DNA from: Gemmatimonadota bacterium
GTDB taxonomy: Bacteria; Gemmatimonadota; Gemmatimonadetes; Gemmatimonadales; Gemmatimonadaceae
Assembly (NCBI GenBank): GCA_028287305.1
Contig: JAQBPX010000032.1
Coordinates: 186,001-250,000 of the forward strand
Reading direction: 5' to 3'
Length of the DNA stretch: 64,000 bases
The notes under the pieces: model-generated
Told to the model about the DNA's origin: nothing
Database searches by the model: none
What the model saw: only the letters and a program-made list of their open reading frames with translations
Part shown: in pieces, positions 35,370 to 43,790 of the stretch
Numbering within the stretch: position 1 is the first letter of the stretch
Layout of the letters: every line of letters starts with the position of its first letter
Position numbers and translations under genes: made by a program

Positions 35370-37724
35370 ATGGAAGCACTCGACGCCTGGTGGCGCGCGG
35401 CCAACTACCTCTCGGTTGGCCAGATCTACCTGCGCGGCAATGCCCTGCTTCGCGAGCGGCTGAGCCCTGCGCACGTGAAGACCCGGCTGCTGGGGCACTG
35501 GGGCACCACGCCCGGGCTCAACTTCGTCTACGCCCACATGAACCGGGTGATTCGCGAGCGCCAGGTGAATGCGATCTTCATCGCCGGCCCGGGGCATGGC
35601 GGTCCCGGAGTGGTGGCGAACAGCTACCTCGAGGGCACCTACAGCGAGGTGTATCCGGAAGTGTCGCGCGATGCCGAGGGGCTGAAGCGGCTCTTCACGC
35701 AATTCTCCTGGCCGGGAGGCATTCCCAGTCACGTGGCGGCAGAGACTCCCGGCTCGATTCACGAGGGTGGCGAGCTTGGGTACGCGCTGGTGCACGCATT
35801 CGGCGCCGTGTTCGACAACCCGGGGTTGATCGCCTGCTGCGTGGTGGGTGACGGGGAAGCGGAGACGGGCCCGCTGGCCGCGAGCTGGCACTCGAACAAG
35901 TTCCTGAACGCGGCGCGCGACGGCGCCGTGCTGCCCGTGCTGCACCTGAACGGCTACAAGATCGCGGGCCCCACGGTGCTCGCGCGCATCCCGAATGAGG
36001 AGCTCGTGGCGCTCATGCACGGCTACGGCTACGAGCCGCACTTCGTGGAGGGCCACGAGCCGTGGGCGATGCACGAGCTGATGGCCGCGACGCTCGACAG
36101 CTGCGTGGACCGGATACGCGAAATCCAGGAGGCGGCGCGCAGTGGCCGGCGCGTCTCGCGCGAGCGATGGCCGATGATCGTGCTGCGCTCGCCCAAGGGA
36201 TGGACCGGCCCGAAGGTCGTGGACGGCAAGGCCGCCGAGGGATCGTTCCGCTCGCACCAGGTTCCGCTCGCCAACGTGGCGAGCAACCCTGAGCACCTCG
36301 CGCAGCTGGAAGCATGGATGCGCAGCTACCGTCCCGAGGAACTGTTCGACGAGCGAGGCGCCCTGCGAGGCGTCATCGCCGCGCTTGCGCCGCATGGCGA
36401 CGCGCGGATGAGCGCCAACCCGCACGCGAATGGCGGGATGCTGCTTCGCGACCTGGTGATGCCCGACTATCGCTCCTACGCGGTGGCGGTGACGTCCCCG
36501 GGCGCTGCCGATGGCGAGGCCACGCGCGTGTTCGGGCAACTGCTGCGCGACGTGATGGCCCTGAACGCCGACGCCGCCAACTTCCGCGTGGTGGGCCCCG
36601 ACGAGACGAGCTCCAACCGCCTCGACGCGCTCTTCGACGTGACGAATCGCATGTCTGCCGCCGAGGTCGAGCCGTCCGATGAGCACGTGGCCGCGGATGG
36701 CCGCGTGATGGAAGTGTTGAGCGAGCACCTCTGCCAGGGCTGGCTGGAGGGATACCTGCTCACCGGGCGCCACGGCCTGTTCTCCTGCTACGAGGCGTTC
36801 ATCCACATCGTGGACTCGATGTTCAACCAGCACGCCAAGTGGCTCAACGCCTGCGCGAAGCTGCCCTGGCGCCGTGACATCGCATCGCTGAACTACCTGC
36901 TCACGTCACACGTGTGGCGCCAGGATCACAACGGCGCGAGCCACCAGGATCCGGGCTTCCTCGATCACGTGGTGAACAAGAAGGCGGGAGTCGTGCGCGT
37001 GTACCTGCCGCCGGACGCGAACACGCTGCTCTCCGTGGGAGACCACTGCCTGCGCAGCCGCAACTACGTGAACGTGATCGTCGCGGGCAAGCAGCCCGCT
37101 CCACAGTGGCTCGACATCGCGGCCGCCGAGGCACACTGCGCCGCGGGCCTGGGCGTGTGGGAGTGGGCGAGCACCGATGCCGGACGCAATCCCGACGTGG
37201 TGATGGCATGCGCCGGCGACGTGCCGACGCTGGAGTTGATGGCCGCCGTGGACCTGCTGCGCGCCAGGCTGCCATCGTTGCGCGTGCGCGTGGTGAACGT
37301 GGTGGACCTCATGGCGCTGCAGCCGGAGATCGAGCACTCACATGGGCTCAGTGACGACGCGTTCGACGAGATCTTCACGAGTGACCGCCCGATCATCTTC
37401 GCGTTTCACGGCTATCCCACGCTCATCCACCGGCTCACGTATCGCAGGCGCGGTCATGCGAACCTGCACGTCCGCGGCTTCAAGGAGGAGGGAACCACCA
37501 CGACTCCCTTCGACATGACCGTGCGCAACACGATGGACCGGTTCAGCCTGGTGCTCGACGTGATCGCCCGCGTGCCCGGCCTGGATGCTGACGAAGGGGC
37601 CACGGCCCTCAAGTCGTACTGCGACGGGCGACTGGCCGAGCACGAGGACTTCATTCGCGAGACCGACGACGACATGCCGGACGTCCGCGACTGGCGCTGG
37701 GGCGTCAGTCCCTCGGCAGCGTGA
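35370..37724 (+). CDS. xfp: Xylulose-5-phosphate/fructose-6-phosphate phosphoketolase
   Basis: 784-residue TPP enzyme that cleaves xylulose-5-P or fructose-6-P with phosphate to acetyl phosphate plus glyceraldehyde-3-P or erythrose-4-P. Signatures are [36 protein letters not shown], the TPP motif [59 protein letters not shown] and [11 protein letters not shown]. Length matches the family. The ATG at 35370 has a GGAG site with 6-nt spacing, so the 14-codon upstream extension is rejected. Acetate kinase downstream completes the route to acetate and ATP. Confidence 0.97.
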   Translation: MEALDAWWRAANYLSVGQIYLRGNALLRERLSPAHVKTRLLGHWGTTPGLNFVYAHMNRVIRERQVNAIFIAGPGHGGPGVVANSYLEGTYSEVYPEVSRDAEGLKRLFTQFSWPGGIPSHVAAETPGSIHEGGELGYALVHAFGAVFDNPGLIACCVVGDGEAETGPLAASWHSNKFLNAARDGAVLPVLHLNGYKIAGPTVLARIPNEELVALMHGYGYEPHFVEGHEPWAMHELMAATLDSCVDRIREIQEAARSGRRVSRERWPMIVLRSPKGWTGPKVVDGKAAEGSFRSHQVPLANVASNPEHLAQLEAWMRSYRPEELFDERGALRGVIAALAPHGDARMSANPHANGGMLLRDLVMPDYRSYAVAVTSPGAADGEATRVFGQLLRDVMALNADAANFRVVGPDETSSNRLDALFDVTNRMSAAEVEPSDEHVAADGRVMEVLSEHLCQGWLEGYLLTGRHGLFSCYEAFIHIVDSMFNQHAKWLNACAKLPWRRDIASLNYLLTSHVWRQDHNGASHQDPGFLDHVVNKKAGVVRVYLPPDANTLLSVGDHCLRSRNYVNVIVAGKQPAPQWLDIAAAEAHCAAGLGVWEWASTDAGRNPDVVMACAGDVPTLELMAAVDLLRARLPSLRVRVVNVVDLMALQPEIEHSHGLSDDAFDEIFTSDRPIIFAFHGYPTLIHRLTYRRRGHANLHVRGFKEEGTTTTPFDMTVRNTMDRFSLVLDVIARVPGLDADEGATALKSYCDGRLAEHEDFIRETDDDMPDVRDWRWGVSPSAA

Positions 37725-39405
37725 GCGTGAACGTCGAGCCCACCCCGGGCTTGCTGTGCACCGACAGCTCGCCACCCATGCCCCGGGCCAGCTCTCGGCT
37801 GATGGCGAGTCCGAGCCCGGTGCCTTCCTGGGAGCGCGCCAGGTCCGCGCTCACCTGCACGAACGCCTCGAACACCCGCTCGAGCTCCTCGGGGGCGATG
37901 CCGATGCCGCTGTCGCGCACCACGAAGCTGGTGGTGCGCGGGTCTGTGGTGCAGAAGAAGTCGATGCGGCCGCCGCGATCGGTGAACTTGATCGCATTGG
38001 AGAGGAGGTTCGCCAGCACCTGGCGCAGCTTCGAGCCATCGGCGAGCACCGAGACGTCCACGCTTGGCGTGTCCGACGTCAGCGACACGCCCTTTGCACG
38101 CGCTTGCGTGGCGAGCAGGGTTTCGGCGGCGGACATCGCGTCGCGAGCCGACACCCGCTGGGTGTCGAACGCCACGCCGCCGTTCTCGAGCTTCGCGTAA
38201 TCGAGCACCTCGTTGATCAGGCCGAGGAGGTGACGCTGGCTCACCGTGATGCGACGCAGGTCCTCGAGCTGCGCGGCCGTCACGGGGCCGCGGATGCCGA
38301 GGGAGAGCAGCTCGGCATAGCCACCGATGGCGTTGAGGGGCGTGCGCAGCTCGTGCGACATCACGTTGAGGAACTGGCCCTTGGTGCGACTCGCGGCCTC
38401 CGCTTCCCGCCGCGCCAGCACGGCGTCGGCTCGGGCGCGCTCGCTCTCGACGAGCAGCAACTCGATCGCGTGCCGGGCCAGCACGCGTTCGGTGACATCG
38501 GAGCCATGCGCCACCACTCCGTAACGCAACCCGCCAGCGTCCAGCATCGCGTGAAACACCACGTCCAGGTACCGCGCCTCCGGGGGCTTTCCGGCCTCGC
38601 GCTGGAGCAATGCCTCTACCTCATGACCGACCCAGGGCTCACCGCTTTCCATGACGAGCTCGATTTCCCTTACGAATCGCTGTCCCGCTCCCTCGGGCAA
38701 CGCTCCGAGCAGGGAACAGCCGATGAGCTCACGGCGCCCCACCAGGTCCTGGAACGCCTCGTTGGCCGACTCGAATCGGAGGCTTGGCCCCACCATGATG
38801 GCGATGAAGCTCGGGGCGTGCTGAAACACGTCCACGATCCGGATTCGCTCGACGCTCAGCTCGGCGAGTAGCTGCTCGCGCTCGAGCCCACTTCGAACGC
38901 GGGAGGTAGTCTCCTGCACGTGCACCAGCATGCCGCCGACGCTTCCCGCCTCGTCTCGCACGCAGGTGTAGGACACGGAGAACCACGCATCCTCGACCTG
39001 GCCCGACCGCGCCACCGGAAAGAGCGCATCCTCGATGAATACCGTGTCTTCCCGGTACACCTGCTCGTAGATGGGCGCGTTGATGTGCCAGACTTCGGGC
39101 CAGCATTCGCGAGTGGGCTGCCCAAGGCCTGCCGGGTGCTTGAGCCCCATCAGTTCGCGATAGCCGTCGTTGTATACCTGGATGTGCTCGGCTCCCCAGA
39201 GCACGATTGCGGGCCTGGGGCTGGCGAGCGCGATCTGTACCGAGGTGCGGAGGCTCTGCGGCCAATCGCTGATCCGTCCGAGCGGAGTGTCGCTCCAGTC
39301 GAACGAGCGGCAGCGCTCCCGCATCTCGCCCGCCCCGTCAAAGAGCGAGTCGCGGTGCGTGACGCGGTACTGCTCGATGGCGCCAGTCGCGTGCCTGCTG
39401 GACAT
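37705..39405 (-). CDS. PAS-domain sensor histidine kinase
   Basis: 566-residue soluble kinase. The first PAS domain (about 20-145) starts [20 protein letters not shown], a block common before PAS domains in such kinases, and contains [19 protein letters not shown] second PAS is at about 165-290. The DHp domain has His351 ([16 protein letters not shown]), and the HATPase has [24 protein letters not shown] and [13 protein letters not shown]. No receiver domain. The ATG at 39405 has AAGG upstream and fits better than two earlier in-frame ATGs. It lies between xfp and ackA on the opposite strand. The last 20 nt overlap the end of xfp. Confidence 0.9.
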   Translation of the reverse strand: MSSRHATGAIEQYRVTHRDSLFDGAGEMRERCRSFDWSDTPLGRISDWPQSLRTSVQIALASPRPAIVLWGAEHIQVYNDGYRELMGLKHPAGLGQPTRECWPEVWHINAPIYEQVYREDTVFIEDALFPVARSGQVEDAWFSVSYTCVRDEAGSVGGMLVHVQETTSRVRSGLEREQLLAELSVERIRIVDVFQHAPSFIAIMVGPSLRFESANEAFQDLVGRRELIGCSLLGALPEGAGQRFVREIELVMESGEPWVGHEVEALLQREAGKPPEARYLDVVFHAMLDAGGLRYGVVAHGSDVTERVLARHAIELLLVESERARADAVLARREAEAASRTKGQFLNVMSHELRTPLNAIGGYAELLSLGIRGPVTAAQLEDLRRITVSQRHLLGLINEVLDYAKLENGGVAFDTQRVSARDAMSAAETLLATQARAKGVSLTSDTPSVDVSVLADGSKLRQVLANLLSNAIKFTDRGGRIDFFCTTDPRTTSFVVRDSGIGIAPEELERVFEAFVQVSADLARSQEGTGLGLAISRELARGMGGELSVHSKPGVGSTFTLTLPRD

Positions 39406-39510
39406 GCTTTCGCCTTGCGACGCGGGAGTGCCCGAGGTCTCGGGCCGCATTCGTACACAAGCAATATTGCACATGTACGCTTGCGCGCACAGTACGGAAT
39501 CGCACCGAAT

Positions 39511-39523
39511 CGTACTAAGTACG
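39511..39523. promoter_or_regulatory. 13-bp palindrome in the kinase/ackA intergenic region
   Basis: CGTACT-A-AGTACG is a perfect 6+1+6 inverted repeat, 73 nt before ackA and 105 nt before the divergent kinase. It may be an operator for either gene; no binder is known. Confidence 0.35.
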
Positions 39524-39545
39524 AAACGCACGTTCTTTCGGGCTG

Positions 39546-39582
39546 CCTGGAGGGCGCAAGCCTCCCCTTCCGCCCCTCCAGG
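39546..39582 (+). promoter_or_regulatory. Alternative hairpins in the ackA leader
   Basis: CCTGGAGGG (39546-39554) pairs perfectly with CCCTCCAGG (39574-39582). The inner GGAGG (39549-39553) can instead pair with CCTCC (39561-39565), so the two stems exclude each other. The structure ends 14 nt before the GTG start of ackA. Confidence 0.4.
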
Positions 39583-39596
39583 GTTACCATCCAACC

Positions 39597-40841
39597 GTGA
39601 ACATCCTCGTACTGAACGCCGGGTCGTCGTCCCTCAAGTTCCAGCTGATCGCCACCGACGAGGCGGCCATCGCCGGCGCGAGCGACCGCCGCCTGGCCAA
39701 GGGCATCGTGGAGCGCATCGGCGGCGAGGCGGTGATCTCGCTCTCGGCCGGCAGCGCCCGGGCCGAGACGCGCACGGCGGGCCTGAGGGACCACGCGGCA
39801 GCGGTCAGCTACGTGATCCACTGGCTTACGTCCAGCGAGTCCGGGGACGGTGCGCCGATCGCCCGGCTGGCCGACATCGAGGCGGTGGGGCACCGCATCG
39901 TGCATGGGGGTGAGAAGTTCACGCGCTCCACGCTCGTGACCGACGACGTGCGGCTGCAGATCGAGCGGTTGATCGAGCTCGCGCCGCTCCACAACCCGCA
40001 CAACCTGCGCGGCATCGCGGCCGCGAAGGCCGCGCTTGGCGATGGGGTGCCGCAGGTCGCGGTGTTCGACACCGCGTTCCACCAGTCCATTCCCGAGCGC
40101 GCGCACCTGTATGCGGTGCCCTACCAGTTCTATCGTCGATACGGCGTGCGTCGCTATGGCTTTCACGGCACCAGCCATCGCTACATCTCGTATCGCTATC
40201 GGCAGTTGACGGGCACGGCGCGCGCGGACACGCGCCTGATCACGCTGCACCTGGGGAACGGGGCGTCGGCCTGTGCCATCAGCGCGGGTGACTCGGTGGA
40301 CACCTCGATGGGCTTCACGCCCCTCGAGGGGCTCGTGATGGGCACGCGCTCCGGCGACCTGGACCCGGCGATCCTCGACTTCATCGCCACCAAGGAGGGG
40401 ATGACCCTGCACGAGGTGGACTCGCTCCTCAACAAGCAGTCGGGGCTGCTCGGCGTGTCCGGCCTCACCGCGGACATGCGCGAGCTCCTGGCCGAAGCGA
40501 AGGAGAACGGCGATCGCCGCGCGCGGCTGGCCGTGGAGCTGTTCTGCTATCGCGTGAAGAAGTACATCGGGTCGTACATCGCCGCGATGAATGGGGTGAC
40601 GGCAATCGCGTTCGCCGGCGGGATCGGTGAGAATTCGCCCGAGGTCCGGGCCATGGTGTGCGAGGGGCTCGACTGGCTCGGCATCAGCATGGACGTGGCG
40701 AAGAACGATGCAGCAGTGGGAACCGAGGTTCGCTTCGATGCGGATGGCGCGCGCGTGCAGCTCTGGGTGATTCCCACCGACGAGGAACTGCTGATCGCGC
40801 GTGACACGTGGCGCGTGGTGACGGGGGCCGAGCTGCAGTGA
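39597..40841 (+). CDS. ackA: Acetate kinase
   Basis: 414 residues. It interconverts acetyl phosphate plus ADP with acetate plus ATP. Signatures are [14 protein letters not shown] (N-terminal phosphate-binding), [70 protein letters not shown] and [14 protein letters not shown]. The GTG start gives the conserved [11 protein letters not shown]-terminus. There is no clear Shine-Dalgarno; two mutually exclusive hairpins lie just upstream. With phosphoketolase 1.9 kb upstream it forms a phosphoketolase-acetate ATP-yielding pathway. It is flanked on both sides by opposite-strand histidine kinases. Confidence 0.97.
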   Translation: MNILVLNAGSSSLKFQLIATDEAAIAGASDRRLAKGIVERIGGEAVISLSAGSARAETRTAGLRDHAAAVSYVIHWLTSSESGDGAPIARLADIEAVGHRIVHGGEKFTRSTLVTDDVRLQIERLIELAPLHNPHNLRGIAAAKAALGDGVPQVAVFDTAFHQSIPERAHLYAVPYQFYRRYGVRRYGFHGTSHRYISYRYRQLTGTARADTRLITLHLGNGASACAISAGDSVDTSMGFTPLEGLVMGTRSGDLDPAILDFIATKEGMTLHEVDSLLNKQSGLLGVSGLTADMRELLAEAKENGDRRARLAVELFCYRVKKYIGSYIAAMNGVTAIAFAGGIGENSPEVRAMVCEGLDWLGISMDVAKNDAAVGTEVRFDADGARVQLWVIPTDEELLIARDTWRVVTGAELQ

Positions 40842-40869
40842 GGCAGTGACTGGGTGCTGCCCCGGGTGG

Positions 40870-42135
40870 CTACCCCGCGGGAAGCGTGACGGTGAACGCG
40901 GAGCCGTGTCCGAGCGAACTGCGCACGGTGATGTCCCCGCCCATGCCGCGTGCCAGGTCTCGGCTGATCGCAAGTCCGAGCCCCGTGCCCTCCTCCGAGC
41001 GCGTGTGTGTCGCGTTCACCTGCGTGAACGGCTCGAAGATGAAGTCGAGCTTGTCGGGGGGGATGCCGCGACCCGTGTCGACGATAATGATCTGGACCTG
41101 CGACGGGTCGTCGGCGCTCAGGGTGGCGCCGGCCCAGACCAGCCCCCCTCGCTCGGTGAACTTCGCGGCGTTGGCGAGAAGGTTCAGCAGCACCTGGCGA
41201 AGCTTCTCACCATCGGCGCAGACGCTCGGCAGCGTGTCGTCGTTGCGCAACTCGAATCGCACGCCACGCGTGGCGAATTGGGACTCGATCATCGGCGTGA
41301 CCGCGCTGAACGTGTCGGCGAGTGGAATGGACGCCAGCTGGTACTCCACGTGCCCGGCCTCGATGCGCGAGAAGTTCAGCACGTCGTTGATGAGCCCGAG
41401 CAGGTGCCGCTGGCTCAGCTTGATGCGAAGGAGCGCATTGCGCTGTTCCGCGGTCACGGCGCCGTGGAGGCCCATCTCGAGCAGCTGCACGTGTCCGGCG
41501 ATGGCGTTGAGCGGCGTGCGCAGTTCGTGACTCATGGTCGCGAGGAAGTCGCTCTTCGCGCGGCTCGCGTCGCGTGCCTGGGCCAGCGCCGCCTCCAGCT
41601 GCAGGCGCGCCTGGTCGAGGGTGCGCGCCAGCGTGGAGGCGCGCGTGGCCGAGGCGCGCGAGCTGCGAACCTGCATCGCAGCGTAGTCCGCGGCGCGCTC
41701 GCCCTCGAAGGCGCGGGTGAGCAGGGGAAGCATGGTGAGCACCACGGAAATCCCCGCGGGGGAGTCGGTCGCGCCGAGCAGCACGATCACCGCGTCCGGG
41801 CCGGGTGCGAAGCCGATCGCCGGCCCCAGCTCGTCCGCGGCGCGCAACCGCAGCAGCTCCCGATGCTCGCCCCGCTCCACGCAGGTCGAGAGGAATTCGC
41901 GCCAGGCGCGCCCATCCGGCAGCGTCTGCGGGAATCCCGGGGCGGTGAGCAGCGCGCCCGTCTCGGCATCCCGAAGGAAGATCACCAGCCGTCGCGCCCC
42001 GAGATCCTCCGCGAGCTCCTGCGCCGCCTCGGCGCGCCGCTCGCGGTCCGCGAGTGCGGAGACGAGCTCCACCACCCGCGCGCCTGCGTCACTCAAGGGC
42101 GGCGCCTCGGCGGCCGCGGGATCTGCCCCAGCCAT
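40870..42135 (-). CDS. Soluble sensor histidine kinase coupled to a FIST protein
   Basis: 421 residues. The N-terminal segment (about 15-150) is a GAF-like or unassigned sensor (RRLVIFLRDAETGALLTAPG). A coiled coil follows (about 155-195), then DHp with His203 ([16 protein letters not shown]) and an HATPase with NLLANAAKFTERGG, DTGRGIPPDKL and [19 protein letters not shown]. The core is clearly paralogous to the kinase at 37705-39405. The ATG overlaps the FIST stop (ATGA), so FIST and kinase are co-translated. I rejected a start 33 nt upstream because it lies inside the FIST gene. No receiver domain or regulator gene is adjacent. Confidence 0.9.
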   Translation of the reverse strand: MAGADPAAAEAPPLSDAGARVVELVSALADRERRAEAAQELAEDLGARRLVIFLRDAETGALLTAPGFPQTLPDGRAWREFLSTCVERGEHRELLRLRAADELGPAIGFAPGPDAVIVLLGATDSPAGISVVLTMLPLLTRAFEGERAADYAAMQVRSSRASATRASTLARTLDQARLQLEAALAQARDASRAKSDFLATMSHELRTPLNAIAGHVQLLEMGLHGAVTAEQRNALLRIKLSQRHLLGLINDVLNFSRIEAGHVEYQLASIPLADTFSAVTPMIESQFATRGVRFELRNDDTLPSVCADGEKLRQVLLNLLANAAKFTERGGLVWAGATLSADDPSQVQIIIVDTGRGIPPDKLDFIFEPFTQVNATHTRSEEGTGLGLAISRDLARGMGGDITVRSSLGHGSAFTVTLPAG

Positions 42136-43304
42136 CAGTCGGGGATGACGACCACCACGGCCGTGCAATTGTGAAAACCGCTGAACTGTCCCTCGGCGCG
42201 CACGATCTGCCCGTAGGAGTTGAACCCGGCGAAGGGAACGTCGCCGAGCTCGCGATGCACCGCGTCGAGCTCATTCGTGAACGCCTGTCCGAGCCTCAGC
42301 CGGGTCGCCACGCAATCGAGGAAGATCGCCGCGCCGGGCACGAAGCCTTCGCTCGTCACCTGGTCCAGCGCGTCGCGCGTCGCACTCGCCGCCGCCTCGG
42401 CTGCCGCCTCGGATTTCGTCCACATGATCTGGGCCGTGGCGCCGGTGGCGATCTCCGCGGCGTACATCACGCCGCCCTCCGGCGCGATGCCCAGCGGGAC
42501 GCGCAGCTTGTATCCCTCCTCCGTCTTCACCCCGGCGATGTTGTGCAGGAAGAAGGGCAGGGGATTGGCATGGTCGAAGGCCTGTCCGGTGGCGGAGGCA
42601 TGTTCATCGTATGCCTCCACGGCGGGGGCCACGTTGAAGCTCACCACGCAGGCGTTGGCCGACTCCGTGACGCGCAGTGGCCCTCCCGACGCTGACCATC
42701 CATGCCGCGCGCCGATCCCGATCGGCTTGTTGGAGAGGATCTCGAGCGCGACGGCGGCATTGGTGTGCGCCTCGTTGCCCATGAAGACGTGGGTGGTGCT
42801 GAAGCGGCCGTCATCACCCGCGCCGCCGCCCGCCAGGCGGTACATGCCACCGGTGGCCTGGGTGAGCTCGTCCACGAAGTCCTCGGCGTGACCAGCCAGC
42901 GCATCGACCAGCACGAACGCCGTGCGATAGCGATACTCGGCGTTCGCCATGCCGCCGAACCCGGACAGGATCTCCGTGACCGCGCGTGGCCGGTCAGCGG
43001 AGAGGTCGCGCGCGAGGGCGCCGCGAAACTCCATCTCGTCCGAGCGAAAGGCGATTGCGGAGGTCCGGCCGGTGCCATCGCTCTCGCCGGTGAATTCCCC
43101 CGCCGACGAGCAGCCGATCATGACCCGGGGTGAGCAGCCCGCCTGCAGCGAGGCCAGCAGGGCCGCGTAGTCGTTCTGCGCCGAGGCGAAGACCAGCAGC
43201 GCATGCGGCGGATAGCCGCCAAGGGCGTCACGAATCTGGCCGGCGAGGTCGGAGCCGGCATCGGCGTTCACCCGCCCGGTCGAGGCTACGGCGACGTGCG
43301 TCAT
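42135..43304 (-). CDS. FIST-domain sensory protein
   Basis: 389 residues, soluble. The FIST N domain (about 25-215) shows ALLVFASAQNDYAALLASL, RVMIGCSSAGEFTGE, FVLVDALAGHAEDFVDEL and LAGGGAGDDGRFSTTHVF. The FIST_C domain (about 220-370) shows NPLPFFLHNIAGVKTEEGYKLR and ends PFAGFNSYGQIVRAEGQFSGFHNCTAVV. FIST domains are proposed small-ligand (amino acid) sensors feeding histidine kinases or chemotaxis. I use ATG 43304 rather than the TTG at 43349. It overlaps the kinase start, so it probably supplies the input for that kinase. The upstream region is shared with the divergent padR gene. Confidence 0.9.
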   Translation of the reverse strand: MTHVAVASTGRVNADAGSDLAGQIRDALGGYPPHALLVFASAQNDYAALLASLQAGCSPRVMIGCSSAGEFTGESDGTGRTSAIAFRSDEMEFRGALARDLSADRPRAVTEILSGFGGMANAEYRYRTAFVLVDALAGHAEDFVDELTQATGGMYRLAGGGAGDDGRFSTTHVFMGNEAHTNAAVALEILSNKPIGIGARHGWSASGGPLRVTESANACVVSFNVAPAVEAYDEHASATGQAFDHANPLPFFLHNIAGVKTEEGYKLRVPLGIAPEGGVMYAAEIATGATAQIMWTKSEAAAEAAASATRDALDQVTSEGFVPGAAIFLDCVATRLRLGQAFTNELDAVHRELGDVPFAGFNSYGQIVRAEGQFSGFHNCTAVVVVIPD

Positions 43305-43385
43305 GGAGGCTCGTGGAAGGTGGAATGAGGACAGGGCAATACTAGCCAAGAAGTCGAAAGCAAGTAGCCTGCCGCGCCACCCTCC

Positions 43386-43437
43386 TATTGACAGTCTGTA
43401 GGAAGGGCCGCAGCTTGTGCCCTATAGACAGTCAATA
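43386..43437. promoter_or_regulatory. Inverted repeat, candidate PadR operator
   Basis: TATTGACAGTCTGTAGG (43386-43402) and CCTATAGACAGTCAATA (43421-43437) are inverted copies with 15 of 17 positions matching, separated by 18 nt. Each half itself contains the short palindrome GACAGTC. The site ends 10 nt before the padR ATG. Confidence 0.6.
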
Positions 43438-43447
43438 CGAGAGCCCG

Positions 43448-43780
43448 ATGACCAACACGCAGACCAACCTCCTCGTCGGCACGCTCGACGTGCTCATTCT
43501 CAAGGCGCTCGCGCTCCAGCCCCTCCACGGGCTCGGGGTTTCGCGCCGGATCGAGCAGGTCACGGGGGGGACCTTCGTCGTGAAGCCGGGCTCGTTGTTT
43601 CCAGCCCTGCACCGAATGGAGGAGGCCGGATGGCTCGCAGCCGAGTGGGGCGCGTCGGAGAACAATCGCAAGGCGAAATTCTACACGCTCACGGCCGCCG
43701 GGCGCCGGCAGCTTCACGCCGAGGTCAGTGAGTGGCAGCGCATCGCGGCCGCCATGACGCTCGCCCTGCAGGCCACCTGA
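43448..43780 (+). CDS. PadR-family transcriptional regulator
   Basis: 110 residues. The winged helix is LLVGTLDVLILKALALQPLHGLGVSRRIEQVTGG, with the PadR signature VKPGSLFPALHRMEEAGWLAAEWG, the wing NNRKAKFYTLTAAGRRQL, and a C-terminal dimer helix EVSEWQRIAAAMTLAL. The LDVLILKAL...HG..V..RI and GSLFPALHRME pattern is the subtype usually found directly before ADOP permeases. I chose the ATG giving MTNTQTNLLVG. A strong inverted repeat lies just upstream. It probably represses itself and the following permease gene 10 nt downstream. Confidence 0.93.
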   Translation: MTNTQTNLLVGTLDVLILKALALQPLHGLGVSRRIEQVTGGTFVVKPGSLFPALHRMEEAGWLAAEWGASENNRKAKFYTLTAAGRRQLHAEVSEWQRIAAAMTLALQAT

Positions 43781-43790
43781 GGCGCGCGCG

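Noticed and set aside
43388-43393. TTGACA as a -35 box for padR
   Set aside because: No -10 box sits at 16-19 nt spacing, and the word is part of the inverted repeat, so I call it operator sequence only.
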